The notes under the pieces were generated by a model. The model saw only the letters and a list, made by a program, of their open reading frames with translations. It was not told the DNA's origin and ran no database searches. The position numbers and the translations under genes are program-made. From contig JAEZUM010000053.1 in NCBI GenBank assembly GCA_023421075.1, positions 1-64,000 of the forward strand: a DNA stretch of 64,000 nt, in the 5' to 3' direction. Source of the stretch: Bacillota bacterium. GTDB lineage: Bacteria; Bacillota; Clostridia; Lachnospirales; Lachnospiraceae. Below, one piece after another: positions 55,671-64,000 of the stretch; position 1 is the first letter of the stretch, and every line of letters begins with the position of its first letter.

Positions 55671-55671
55671 T

Positions 55672-57831
55672 TTAGTCCTCTTGACTCCTTTCCATAGAAG
55701 GTATTTCCTCCACGAGAGCAAAATCTATGGTTCGTTGAATCTTATCGGCATTCACCACCTCAACAATCACCGTTTGCCCTAATTTGTATACTTTTTTCGT
55801 ATGCTCACCGACCATCTGATAATGCTCCTCATCATAGATGTAATAATCATCATTCATCTCGCTGACACGGATCATTCCTTCGATGGTATTCGGAAGCTCT
55901 ACATACATACCCCAGGAGGTTACTCCCGAGATAACGCCTTCAAAGCTCTCGCCAATATGCTCCATCATGTATTCAACCTTTTTCAGCTTCTCCACTTCAC
56001 GCTCTGCCTCCTCTGCACGGCGTTCCGTCTTGCTGGAATGATTGGCTACTTCGAACAGAATTTTCTCATAATGCTGTACTCTCTTCTCACCAAGCTTGCC
56101 ATTCAGATTCTCTTTAATAATTCGATGGATCTGAAGATCCGGATATCTTCGAATCGGAGAGGTAAAATGGCAATAATATTTGGCAGACAGACCAAAATGT
56201 CCAGTATTAGCCACCGTATACTTTGCCTGTTTCATAGACCTAAGGGTTAATCGACTGATTAATGCCTCCTCCGGGGTATCCTCCACCTTGATCAGCAGCT
56301 TCTGCAGCTCCTTAGGATGTAGCTCCTCCTGCCCTAGCTTGATGCTATATCCGAAATTGTTAATAAAAATAGCCAGCTTCTTAATCTTCTCATCATCCGG
56401 ATTATCATGCGTCCTATATACAAAGGGTATCTCCTGCCAGAAGAAATCCTCTGCGATGGTCTCATTGGCAATCAGCATGAACTCCTCGATAATCTTGGTT
56501 GCTTTATTTCTCTCATAGGGTTTAACCTCTACCGGTTTGCCTGATTTATCAACGATAATCTTACTCTCCGGGAAATCAAAGTTAATGGACCCCCTCTTGT
56601 GTCTTCGGTCACGAAGCACCTCTGCCAGCTCCTGCATCAGAAGGAACATTGGTACCAGTTCTTCATATTCCTTGGTTACTTCCTCATCACTGCCATCAAC
56701 AATCTTAGCAACATTGGTGTAGGTCATTCTTCGGTCAGAGCGGATTACCGTCTCTGCGATCTCATGTCCAAGTACAGTACCCTTTGCATCGATATCCATG
56801 AAGCAGCTCAATGCCAGTCGATCTACACCCGGATTCAAGGAACAGATTCCGTTGGATAATTTGTGAGGCAGCATCGGGATAACACGATCTACCAGATATA
56901 CACTGGTTCCACGTTTCAATGCCTCCTTGTCAAGTGGTGCACCCTCCCTCACATAGTGTGTAACATCTGCAATATGAACTCCAAGATGATAGATATCGCC
57001 TTCCTTGTGGATGGTAATTGCATCATCCAAGTCCTTGGCATCCTCACCGTCTATGGTAACAGTTGTAATATTTCTGATGTCTTTACGGCTTCTAATCTCC
57101 TCAGGATCGATCTCCTCAGGAATAACATTTAAAGATCGCATTACCTCCTCCGGGAAATCCACCGGCAGATCATATGCACGAACAACAGACATAATATCGA
57201 CACCGGGATCATTCACATGTCCCAGAATCTCTACGACTTTACCCTCGGGATTGGAAGTCGCATCACCGAAGTTTGTAATCTTTACCACTACTTTGTGGCC
57301 ATTTACAGCGCCTTTGGTGAATTCCTTGGGAATAAAGATATCCTTACCGAACTTTTGGTTATCCGGCAGAACAAACCCGAAGTTCTTACTCTTTTCAAAG
57401 GTACCGATTACTTGATTATTGCTGCGCTCCACAATATTTAAGACTGCACCTTCTCTTCTTCGGCCGGTCTGTTCTTCCTTAATCGTTATCATTACCTTGT
57501 CCCCATGAAGAGCACCCTTGGTGGCATCACCGGGAATAAAAACATCCTGATCCTCCCCTTCGATGGAAACAAAACCAAACCCTCTCTGCGTTCCGGAGAA
57601 GGTGCCTACCTTAACATCATCACCGGGAATACGATACCTTCCCTGACCATCTACAATGATTTTACCTGCTGAAATTAATTGATCCAGCACCAGCTTCAGT
57701 TCATGCTTTGATCCTCGCGGTACCTGCAGCAGAGCAAGAAGGTCTTTGAACCTCATTGGTTTGTATTCTTTGCTCTGGAACATTTCTTCCAACATTACTT
57801 TCTTTTCCTCTAATATATCGTTTTCTTTCAT
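55672..57831 (-). CDS. rnr: Ribonuclease R
   Basis: 719 residues: N-terminal winged helix (1-60), two cold-shock domains (70-220, with GFGFVSIEG and FGFVLP), the RNB catalytic domain with DGEDAKDLDDAI (Mg2+ ligands) near residue 265 and a C-terminal S1 domain (FEGVISGVTSWGMYVEL). It degrades structured RNA 3' to 5' and assists SmpB/tmRNA in removing the defective messenger, which fits its coupling to smpB. Confidence 0.97.
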   Translation of the reverse strand: MKENDILEEKKVMLEEMFQSKEYKPMRFKDLLALLQVPRGSKHELKLVLDQLISAGKIIVDGQGRYRIPGDDVKVGTFSGTQRGFGFVSIEGEDQDVFIPGDATKGALHGDKVMITIKEEQTGRRREGAVLNIVERSNNQVIGTFEKSKNFGFVLPDNQKFGKDIFIPKEFTKGAVNGHKVVVKITNFGDATSNPEGKVVEILGHVNDPGVDIMSVVRAYDLPVDFPEEVMRSLNVIPEEIDPEEIRSRKDIRNITTVTIDGEDAKDLDDAITIHKEGDIYHLGVHIADVTHYVREGAPLDKEALKRGTSVYLVDRVIPMLPHKLSNGICSLNPGVDRLALSCFMDIDAKGTVLGHEIAETVIRSDRRMTYTNVAKIVDGSDEEVTKEYEELVPMFLLMQELAEVLRDRRHKRGSINFDFPESKIIVDKSGKPVEVKPYERNKATKIIEEFMLIANETIAEDFFWQEIPFVYRTHDNPDDEKIKKLAIFINNFGYSIKLGQEELHPKELQKLLIKVEDTPEEALISRLTLRSMKQAKYTVANTGHFGLSAKYYCHFTSPIRRYPDLQIHRIIKENLNGKLGEKRVQHYEKILFEVANHSSKTERRAEEAEREVEKLKKVEYMMEHIGESFEGVISGVTSWGMYVELPNTIEGMIRVSEMNDDYYIYDEEHYQMVGEHTKKVYKLGQTVIVEVVNADKIQRTIDFALVEEIPSMERSQED

Positions 57832-58004
57832 TAATTCACCTACTTTTCTTCTAACTTATCATACTAATATATCGTTCAGATCCCTAGTCAGCTTATGCCA
57901 TAAATATATATTACATGACGATCACTGACTATCTCGTTCCGGACTGCTATTATTAGTATACCATATATTGCTTGTTTTAACATAACAATTTAAAATTACC
58001 TGAG

Positions 58005-58042
58005 CCATAAAAAAAACACTCCGAATAGCTTCAGAGTGTTTT
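58005..58042 (-). terminator. Rho-independent terminator after secG
   Basis: AAAACACTCCGAA (58013-58025) pairs with TTCAGAGTGTTTT (58030-58042) with one mismatch; eight U follow on the minus strand. Confidence 0.88.
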
Positions 58043-58063
58043 GAATGTTTCATATCTTATTGA

Positions 58064-58303
58064 TTACCAATTCAAACATAAAATGATGGATAGAACAATA
58101 AACGCTGCTGCTAAAATCTCCGTTACTCTTACGAGCGTACCCTCAACAGAACGTCCTTTATTCTTAGCCCAATAAGTCTCACCGGTACCTACAAGTGAAC
58201 CGGATAATCCAGTCTGCTTGCCTTCCTGTCTCAACACTACGAAAGTTAATGCGATACATACTAAAATGTATATAATCTGAACGATCAATTTTAAAGCTTC
58301 CAT
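58064..58303 (-). CDS. secG: Preprotein translocase subunit SecG
   Basis: 79 residues with two membrane helices (about 4-24 and 56-77) around a Gly-rich loop (KQTGLSGSLVGTGETYWAKNKGRSVEG), the SecG signature. It supports SecYE protein export. It follows gpmI by 57 bp and precedes rnr, a common order in Clostridia. Confidence 0.95.
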   Translation of the reverse strand: MEALKLIVQIIYILVCIALTFVVLRQEGKQTGLSGSLVGTGETYWAKNKGRSVEGTLVRVTEILAAAFIVLSIILCLNW

Positions 58304-58360
58304 GTCTACACCTCCTAAAAACTAAACTCAATTCTACCATAGAATAGAAATTATTTCAAC

Positions 58361-59902
58361 TTATTTTTTAATCAAGAGTGATTTACCGGTCATTTCCTCC
58401 GGCTTAACCAGATCCATCATCTCGATCATAGTAGGAATAATGTCAGCGAGACATCCACCCTCAGCTAAGGTATACTCTTTATCATAGTTCACAAGGATAA
58501 ATGGTACCGGATTGGTCGTATGCGCGGTAAAGGGCTCATTGGTCTCATAATCTACTAACTGCTCTGCATTGCCGTGATCCGCACAGATGAACATCTGTCC
58601 GTCTACTTCGAGTAATGCATCTACTGCCATTCCCACACATTGATCCACTGCTTCAATCGCTTTGATTGCCGCACCTTCAATACCGGTATGACCAACCATA
58701 TCAGGATTTGCAAAGTTCACAACGATCACATCATACTTGCCGGACTTTATGGATTTCACCAAATGATCAGCAACCTCAAAGGCACTCATCTCAGGCTGAA
58801 GATCATAAGTTGCAACCTTCGGAGAATTCACAAGAATACGATCCTCACCGTCATTGGGAACCTCAACTCCTGCATTAAAGAAGAAGGTAACATGAGCATA
58901 TTTCTCAGTCTCAGCAAGACGAAGCTGTGTTTTGTGATGTGCTGCCAAGAACTGCCCAAAGGTATTATCAAGTGAAATCTTATGGAATGCAACAATCTTA
59001 TTGGGGATCGTGATATCATATTCAGAGAAGCAGGTATAAGTCAGCTCCACTCTCTTGCCACGATCAAAGCCTTTGAATTCTTCATCGCAGAATACTCTTG
59101 TAATCTCTCTTGCTCTATCCGGTCTAAAATTAAAGAAGATAACAGAGTCCTTATCCTTAATGGTCGCCACCGGCTTTCCTTCTTCCATTACTACGGTCGG
59201 AAGAACAAATTCATCGTACTTCTCAACATCGTAGGAATTCTGAACTGCAAGGATTCCACTCTCCGCTTTCTCTCCTTCACCGAAAACCATTGCACGGTAT
59301 GCTTTCTCAACGCGATCCCAACGGTTGTCACGATCCATTGCATAATATCTGCCCATGACGGTTGCTATCTTTCCAACACCGATAATCTTCATCTGCTCCC
59401 AAAGCTGCTCCACAAAGCCTTTGCCGGAAGCCGGAGGGGTATCACGACCATCCAGGAAAGCATGGACATATACATTGCTTAAGCCCTGCTTCTTCGCAAG
59501 CTCCAGTAGCGCGTATAAATGGGTGTTATGGCTGTGCACACCACCATCGGATAATAATCCGTAGAGATGAAGATCCGAGTTGTGTCTCTTACAATTATCG
59601 ATAGCAGCAAGTAAGGCTGCATTCTTGAAGAAATCTCCGTCCTTGATCTCCTTTGTAATTCTGGTCAGCTCCTGGTATACAATTCTACCTGCACCCATGT
59701 TGATATGACCAACCTCGGAATTACCCATCTGTCCATCCGGAAGACCAACCGCCATTCCGCTTGCATATCCCTTCACAAAAGGATATTCCGCCATAAGTCT
59801 GTCCATAACCGGTGTATTTGCTTCAGCGATTGCATTCGCTTCCTTTTTCTCATTTAAACCATAACCATCTAATATCATTAATACTGTAGGTTTTTTACTC
59901 AT
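58361..59902 (-). CDS. gpmI: 2,3-bisphosphoglycerate-independent phosphoglycerate mutase
   Basis: 513 residues of the alkaline-phosphatase-like iPGM: LMILDGYG at the start, S62 in MGNSEVGHINMGAG as phospho-acceptor, DGRDTPPASG, and metal ligands in NFANPDMVGHTG and FICADHGNAEQ. It interconverts 3- and 2-phosphoglycerate using Mn2+. Intact and of usual length. Confidence 0.98.
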   Translation of the reverse strand: MSKKPTVLMILDGYGLNEKKEANAIAEANTPVMDRLMAEYPFVKGYASGMAVGLPDGQMGNSEVGHINMGAGRIVYQELTRITKEIKDGDFFKNAALLAAIDNCKRHNSDLHLYGLLSDGGVHSHNTHLYALLELAKKQGLSNVYVHAFLDGRDTPPASGKGFVEQLWEQMKIIGVGKIATVMGRYYAMDRDNRWDRVEKAYRAMVFGEGEKAESGILAVQNSYDVEKYDEFVLPTVVMEEGKPVATIKDKDSVIFFNFRPDRAREITRVFCDEEFKGFDRGKRVELTYTCFSEYDITIPNKIVAFHKISLDNTFGQFLAAHHKTQLRLAETEKYAHVTFFFNAGVEVPNDGEDRILVNSPKVATYDLQPEMSAFEVADHLVKSIKSGKYDVIVVNFANPDMVGHTGIEGAAIKAIEAVDQCVGMAVDALLEVDGQMFICADHGNAEQLVDYETNEPFTAHTTNPVPFILVNYDKEYTLAEGGCLADIIPTMIEMMDLVKPEEMTGKSLLIKK

Positions 59903-60220
59903 CTTTTCGCTCCTTTACTAAACGATATCATTTCACTTATCCTTCGGTATAACCGGCGGAACAGGACATATGCCGTGTTCAACCATTTATATTATAATCA
60001 TACCATTGTTATTATCACTTGGTATGTTACCTTCTACAGAACATGCATTAACTATTGTATCAAGCTTTTCTTCGAAAAGCAATGTTCTTCCGGGAAAAAC
60101 TCAAAAAGTTAGCTCGCAAACTTTTAATGAAGCATGTATCAAAAAAGGGTCCGGTCCTGATAGACCGGACCCATGATGGATAATTTTAAATATCTGAGTC
60201 ATAATTAATTTTAGTTTTAA
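59903..60220 (-). promoter_or_regulatory. Intergenic gpmI-tpiA region with tpiA terminator
   Basis: 318 bp. The terminator of the pgk-tpiA transcript occupies 60141-60172. A TATAAT on the minus strand near 59990-60000 may serve gpmI but lacks a clear -35. Otherwise I see nothing definite. Confidence 0.5.
60141..60172 (-). terminator. Terminator after tpiA; copy of the gap terminator
   Basis: GGGTCCGGTC (60147-60156) pairs with GACCGGACCC (60163-60172), perfect 10 bp; six U follow on the minus strand. Hairpin and the adjoining CATGATGGAT are shared with 62368-62393. Confidence 0.92.
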
Positions 60221-60967
60221 TTACTTATAGTTTACGATCTTTCCAAAATCAGCCTTTAAGCTTGCACCACCAACTAAGCCACCATCTATATTAGCCTGTG
60301 AGAATAAGTCAGCTGCACTGCCCGCTGTTACACTGCCGCCGTATTGGATACGGATTGCAGCTGCGGTAGCTTCATCATAGATTTCTGCGATGCACTCACG
60401 GATTGCCTTGCACACCTCTTCGGCCTGCTCGGTTGTTGCAACCTTGCCGGTACCAATCGCCCAGATGGGTTCATAAGCGATAACAGCAACCTTTGCCTGG
60501 TCAGCTGAAACGTTTAAGAAAGCAATCTTAATCTGCTGACGAATCCAGTCAATCGTAATCCCCTGCTCTCTCTGCTTCAAGGACTCACCACAGCAAATGA
60601 TCGGTGTAATACCATGCTCAAATGCCTTCAATACCTTTTTATTTACAGTTTCATCTGTCTCTGCGAAATATTCTCTTCTCTCAGAGTGTCCGATGATAAC
60701 ATATTTTACTCCGATGCTGGTTAACATACTGGGAGAAATCTCACCGGTATAGGCACCGCTTTCTTCATAATACATATTCTGAGCACCGATTGCAATGTTG
60801 GTTCCCTTTGCTGCATCTAATGCTGTTGTCAATGAGATAGACGGTACACAAAATACAACATCTGCATCTTCTGTTTCTACCAAAGGCTTTAATTCATTAA
60901 TTAAAGCAACTGCTTCTGCCGGAGTCTTATTCATCTTCCAGTTTCCTGCAATAATTTTTTTACGCAT
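60221..60967 (-). CDS. tpiA: Triosephosphate isomerase
   Basis: 248 residues. GNWKMNK carries the catalytic Lys, IIGHSERRE the His electrophile, AYEPIWAIGTGKVAT the catalytic Glu, and QYGGSVT / GGLVGGASL the phosphate loops. Converts dihydroxyacetone phosphate and glyceraldehyde-3-phosphate. It follows pgk by 30 bp. Confidence 0.98.
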   Translation of the reverse strand: MRKKIIAGNWKMNKTPAEAVALINELKPLVETEDADVVFCVPSISLTTALDAAKGTNIAIGAQNMYYEESGAYTGEISPSMLTSIGVKYVIIGHSERREYFAETDETVNKKVLKAFEHGITPIICCGESLKQREQGITIDWIRQQIKIAFLNVSADQAKVAVIAYEPIWAIGTGKVATTEQAEEVCKAIRECIAEIYDEATAAAIRIQYGGSVTAGSAADLFSQANIDGGLVGGASLKADFGKIVNYK

Positions 60968-60997
60968 GATATGCCTCCTATGATAGGATTACTCCTA

Positions 60998-62191
60998 TTA
61001 CTTATTGTTCGCTGCAGCAATACCGGGAAGCTCTTTGCCCTCTAAGAATTCAAGGGATGCGCCACCACCGGTAGAAATGTGGGACATCTTATCGCCAAAG
61101 CCTAAGATGTTAACTGCTGCTGCGGAGTCACCGCCGCCGATAATTGAAGTTGCATCAATTTCAGCCAGTGCCTTAGCTACTGCGATTGTTCCAGCTGCGA
61201 AATTAGATAATTCGAATACACCCATCGGTCCATTCCATACTACTGTCTTAGCATCCTTGATTGCATCAGCATACAGCTCACGGGTCTTCTCACCGATATC
61301 AAGGCCTTCCCAGTCAGGTTCGATCTCACCACGATTAACGGTCTTGTAAGGAGTATCATTTGAGAACTCCTGTGCAACTACGGTATCGATGGGGATTAAC
61401 AATCGAACACCCTTCTTCTCAGCCTTTTCCATCATCTGCTTTGCATAATCAAGATAATCAGGCTCCAATAAAGACAAACCAACTTCCTCACCAAGAGACT
61501 TCATGAAGGTATATGCCATACCACCACCGATGATTAAGGTATCAACCTTATCAAGCAGATTATCAATAACAGAGATCTTACTGGATACCTTGGATCCACC
61601 AAGAATTGCAACGAAAGGTCTCTTCGGATTATTTACCGCATTACCAAGGAACTCAATTTCCTTCTGCATTAAGTAACCAACTACACTGGTCTCTACGAAT
61701 TGTGTAACACCTACGTTAGAGCAATGAGCTCTGTGAGCGGTACCAAATGCATCATTTACAAATACATCACACAAAGAAGCTAATTCTTTGCTGAATGCTT
61801 CACCATTCTTCGTTTCTTCAACTCTATAACGTGTATTTTCAAGAAGAACTACATCGCCTTCCTTCATAGCGGCAACAGCAGCCTTCGCATTCTCTCCAAC
61901 TACATTATCATCCTTTGCGAATTTAACTTCCTGTCCAAGTAACTGAGCTAATCGAACAGCAACGGGAGCCAAGGATAATTCGGGCTTCGGCTCACCCTTC
62001 GGCTTGCCTAAATGAGAGCAAAGGATAACCTTTCCACCATCTGCGAGTAATTTCTTAATGGTAGGAAGAGCCTCTACAAGACGTACCTCATCGGTAATTC
62101 TTCCTTCCTGTAACGGAACATTGAAATCGCATCTAACCAGGACTCTTTTCCCTTTCACATTGATATCATCAACTGACTTCTTATTTAACAT
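60998..62191 (-). CDS. pgk: Phosphoglycerate kinase
   Basis: 397 residues with the N-terminal RVLVRCDFNVPL, HLGKPKG, the hinge segment and C-terminal nucleotide region GGGDSAAAV, STGGGASLEFLEG. It makes ATP from 1,3-bisphosphoglycerate. GGAG precedes the ATG. It is the first gene of a pgk-tpiA operon. Confidence 0.98.
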   Translation of the reverse strand: MLNKKSVDDINVKGKRVLVRCDFNVPLQEGRITDEVRLVEALPTIKKLLADGGKVILCSHLGKPKGEPKPELSLAPVAVRLAQLLGQEVKFAKDDNVVGENAKAAVAAMKEGDVVLLENTRYRVEETKNGEAFSKELASLCDVFVNDAFGTAHRAHCSNVGVTQFVETSVVGYLMQKEIEFLGNAVNNPKRPFVAILGGSKVSSKISVIDNLLDKVDTLIIGGGMAYTFMKSLGEEVGLSLLEPDYLDYAKQMMEKAEKKGVRLLIPIDTVVAQEFSNDTPYKTVNRGEIEPDWEGLDIGEKTRELYADAIKDAKTVVWNGPMGVFELSNFAAGTIAVAKALAEIDATSIIGGGDSAAAVNILGFGDKMSHISTGGGASLEFLEGKELPGIAAANNK

Positions 62192-62456
62192 AAAATATCT
62201 CCTTTCAATACTATGTTTTTACGACGCCTAAAACGTCTATTAAGGAATAAATACTATGTTATAACTTTCAGAACAAATTCCATCGTTTGAAGTGTGTTCT
62301 CCTAAAATGATTTGATTCACGTTAGAGTATTTTTATCTTATAGTACACAATTTTCTATACGATAAAAGGGTCCGGCCCTGAGAGACCGGACCCATGATGG
62401 ATCAATTAAGCACGATTCAAAAATATAGTTAGATACTTTGAACCCTGTATAAAATC
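62192..62456 (-). promoter_or_regulatory. pgk upstream region with gap terminator
   Basis: 265 bp. It holds the gap terminator (62368-62393), a palindrome TTTTATCTTATAG/CTATACGATAAAA (62331-62343 with 62355-62367), a plausible pgk promoter (minus TTGTTC, 17 bp, TATTTA, about 62273-62245) and a small GACG/CGTC leader hairpin near 62225-62240. Confidence 0.5.
62361..62393 (-). terminator. Terminator after gap
   Basis: GGGTCCGG (62368-62375) pairs with CCGGACCC (62386-62393); UUUUAUC follows on the minus strand. Nearly the same as the tpiA terminator, including flanking CATGATGGAT. Confidence 0.88.
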
Positions 62457-63467
62457 TTATGCTAATTCAGCAAAGTATTTAATTGTTCTTACCATCTGGC
62501 TTGTGTAGGAGTTCTCGTTATCATACCAGGAAACAACCTTTACTAAGCTCTTGCCCTCGCCAAGGTCAGTAACCTTAGTCTGAGTAGCATCGAATAAAGA
62601 ACCATAGGTAATACCAATGATATCGGAAGATACAAGCTCATCCTCTGTGTAACCATAGGATGCGCTCTGAGCTGCCTTCATTGCTGCGTTGATTTCTGCC
62701 TTAGTAACAGTCTTGTTAACAACAGCTACTAACTCTGTAGTAGAACCTGTCGGAACAGGTACTCTCTGTGCAGCGCCGTCTAACTTACCGCTTAACTCAG
62801 GAATTACAAGGCCGATAGCCTTAGCAGCACCTGTGGAGTTAGGAACGATATTGCAAGCAGCAGCACGAGCTCTTCTTAAGTCACCCTTCGGATGAGGGCC
62901 GTCAAGAGTCATCTGATCACCTGTGTAAGCGTGGATGGTAGTCATGAAGCCTTTTTCGATGGGAGCTAATTTATTTAAGGTATCTGCCATAGGAGCTAAG
63001 CAGTTAGTAGTACAGGAAGCTGCGGAAATAATAGTGTCGGATGCCTTTAATGTATTCTCATTAACGCTGAATACTACGGTAGGAAGATCATCGCCAGCCG
63101 GAGCGGAGATAACAACCTTCTTAGCACCTGCATCGATATGTGCCTGAGATTTAGCCTTAGAAGCAAAGAAACCTGTACACTCAAGAACTACGTCTACACC
63201 AAGCTTGCCCCAAGGTAAATCAGCGGGATTCTTCTGAGCGTAAATCATAATTTCCTTACCGTCAACCACGATAGAATTATCTTTTGCTACTACTTCATGT
63301 CCTACATATCTACCCTGTGCGGAATCGTATTTTAATAAGTGAGCTAACATCTTAGCATCTGTTAAATCGTTGATAGCCACGATCTCGTAACCTTCTGCGC
63401 CGAACATCTGTCTGAATGCAAGACGGCCGATACGTCCAAAACCATTAATTGCTACTTTTACTGCCAT
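62457..63467 (-). CDS. gap: Glyceraldehyde-3-phosphate dehydrogenase
   Basis: 336 residues. The NAD-binding start INGFGRIGRLAFRQM, the catalytic cysteine in SAASCTTNCLAPM and the C-terminal WYDNENSYTSQMVRT are present. It oxidises glyceraldehyde-3-phosphate. A strong ribosome site lies before the ATG. It is transcribed alone, with its own promoter and terminator, ahead of pgk-tpiA. Confidence 0.98.
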   Translation of the reverse strand: MAVKVAINGFGRIGRLAFRQMFGAEGYEIVAINDLTDAKMLAHLLKYDSAQGRYVGHEVVAKDNSIVVDGKEIMIYAQKNPADLPWGKLGVDVVLECTGFFASKAKSQAHIDAGAKKVVISAPAGDDLPTVVFSVNENTLKASDTIISAASCTTNCLAPMADTLNKLAPIEKGFMTTIHAYTGDQMTLDGPHPKGDLRRARAAACNIVPNSTGAAKAIGLVIPELSGKLDGAAQRVPVPTGSTTELVAVVNKTVTKAEINAAMKAAQSASYGYTEDELVSSDIIGITYGSLFDATQTKVTDLGEGKSLVKVVSWYDNENSYTSQMVRTIKYFAELA

Positions 63468-63601
63468 GATTATATTCCTCCTAATTGTTTTAATTTATAA
63501 TATACTGCCTGTAAGACAGCAATTAAACATGATAAAACTTCATTCCATACAGAATGATTGAATACTTGGGCACATTGACAAAAATTTCTCAATCCAGATT
63601 T

Positions 63602-63630
63602 ATTTTACCTAATTTAGAATAAAATATCAA
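63602..63630 (-). promoter_or_regulatory. Promoter of gap
   Basis: On the minus strand TTGATA (63630-63625), a 17-bp spacer and TAAAAT (63607-63602), with a leader of about 125 nt. Confidence 0.75.
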
Positions 63631-63721
63631 GTGATTATTTCTCTATTTCTTGAATATTATGCATATGTTACTAATTTATAATTTATATTAGTTTTTTTTG
63701 TGCAGTTTTGTGCTGAACCTA

Positions 63722-64000
63722 TTAAGACAGCTCACTTTCTACAAAATTCACTATATTCAGGGAGTGGTCAGAGATGCGTTCCAAATTGATTAATGCATCT
63801 ATAAATATAACACCATTTTCTGGAGTACACAAGCCCTGAGATAAACGATTTATATGACTTTGTCTTAATTTATCCTTCATATCATCGACTAAATCCTCCA
63901 AGCGCTCTACCTCACGGATATATTCGGTGTTTTCTGTCTCTCTTGCGCGGATCGCATAATCAAAGGAATCTACTGCTGTGGTACAAACCTCTGCTAATTC
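63722..64000 (-). CDS. C-terminal PhoU-like part of a probable Na/Pi cotransporter (partial)
   Basis: The last 92 codons of a gene that continues past the window edge. The helical segment RQSHINRLSQGLCTPENGVIFIDALINLERISDHSLNI is typical of the PhoU-like tail of NptA/YjbB-type Na+/phosphate cotransporters; a free PhoU protein is the alternative. The full gene would be needed to decide. Confidence 0.75.
   Translation of the reverse strand, partial: ELAEVCTTAVDSFDYAIRARETENTEYIREVERLEDLVDDMKDKLRQSHINRLSQGLCTPENGVIFIDALINLERISDHSLNIVNFVESELS

Noticed and set aside
59970..60176. Plus-strand frame of 68 codons with a signal-peptide-like start
   Set aside because: It runs straight through the tpiA terminator hairpin, has no ribosome site and its hydrophobic start reflects AT-rich intergenic DNA.

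Overview
The window reads as a chromosome segment of a low-to-mid GC, Gram-positive anaerobe of the Clostridia, most likely a plant-polysaccharide-using member of the Lachnospiraceae (resembling Lachnoclostridium or Anaerocolumna). Reasons: AT-rich terminators, strong GGAGG ribosome sites with frequent TTG starts, YesM/YesN-type two-component systems paired with LplB/YtcP-type sugar ABC transporters, Csp-type subtilases, and the clostridial order gap-pgk-tpiA-gpmI-secG-rnr-smpB with ssrA close by. The genus is inference.

1-8.4 kb (minus strand): a sugar-uptake operon of lipoprotein binding protein, two permeases, sensor kinase, AraC-type response regulator and a nucleoside-hydrolase-like enzyme. 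8.4-14.5 kb (minus): a catabolic operon of an L-fucose-isomerase-like protein, both halves of a transketolase and a glycerol-kinase-like FGGY kinase, next to a LacI repressor. The gene set resembles isomerase/kinase/transketolase routes such as that for D-apiose, but the substrate is not known. 14.6-17.4 kb: an MFS transporter behind a MerR-type promoter with a 19-bp spacer, and a secreted-type Ig-like esterase. 17.5-24.9 kb: a second paralogous sugar ABC operon (minus) divergent from its own sensor kinase/response regulator (plus). The divergent promoter region holds three tandem 57-58 bp palindromic repeats. 25-28 kb: GH3 beta-glucosidase and a YczE-like membrane protein.

28-35.5 kb: sbcCD nuclease, cupin, MFS protein and NUDIX CoA pyrophosphatase. 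35.6-35.9 kb: tRNA-Val(GAC) and tRNA-Ala(GGC). 36-39.2 kb: a MarR-controlled operon of a DHA2 exporter and a lipase-like hydrolase, with two operator copies at the promoter. 39.2-43.8 kb: a lipoprotein pentaheme nitrite reductase (nrfA) with the system II cytochrome c maturation genes resB and ccsA. ccsA carries an in-frame TAA, and the adjoining hybrid histidine kinase is a remnant with two in-frame stops, so this respiratory block looks as if it is decaying.

43.9-49.9 kb: two zinc-ribbon proteins, then a lacZ/araC pair bracketed by duplicated hairpins. 50-58 kb: the trans-translation genes ssrA, smpB and rnr, split by two Csp-family subtilases (one has lost its catalytic serine) and a CHAP-Ig secreted protein. 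58-63.5 kb: secG and the triose part of glycolysis. The window ends inside the C-terminal PhoU-like part of a probable Na/Pi cotransporter.

Beyond the central glycolysis/RNA-quality core, the most interesting items are the tandem palindromic repeats, the uncharacterised isomerase-kinase-transketolase operon, the protease/pseudoprotease pair and the decaying nrfA-resB-ccsA locus.
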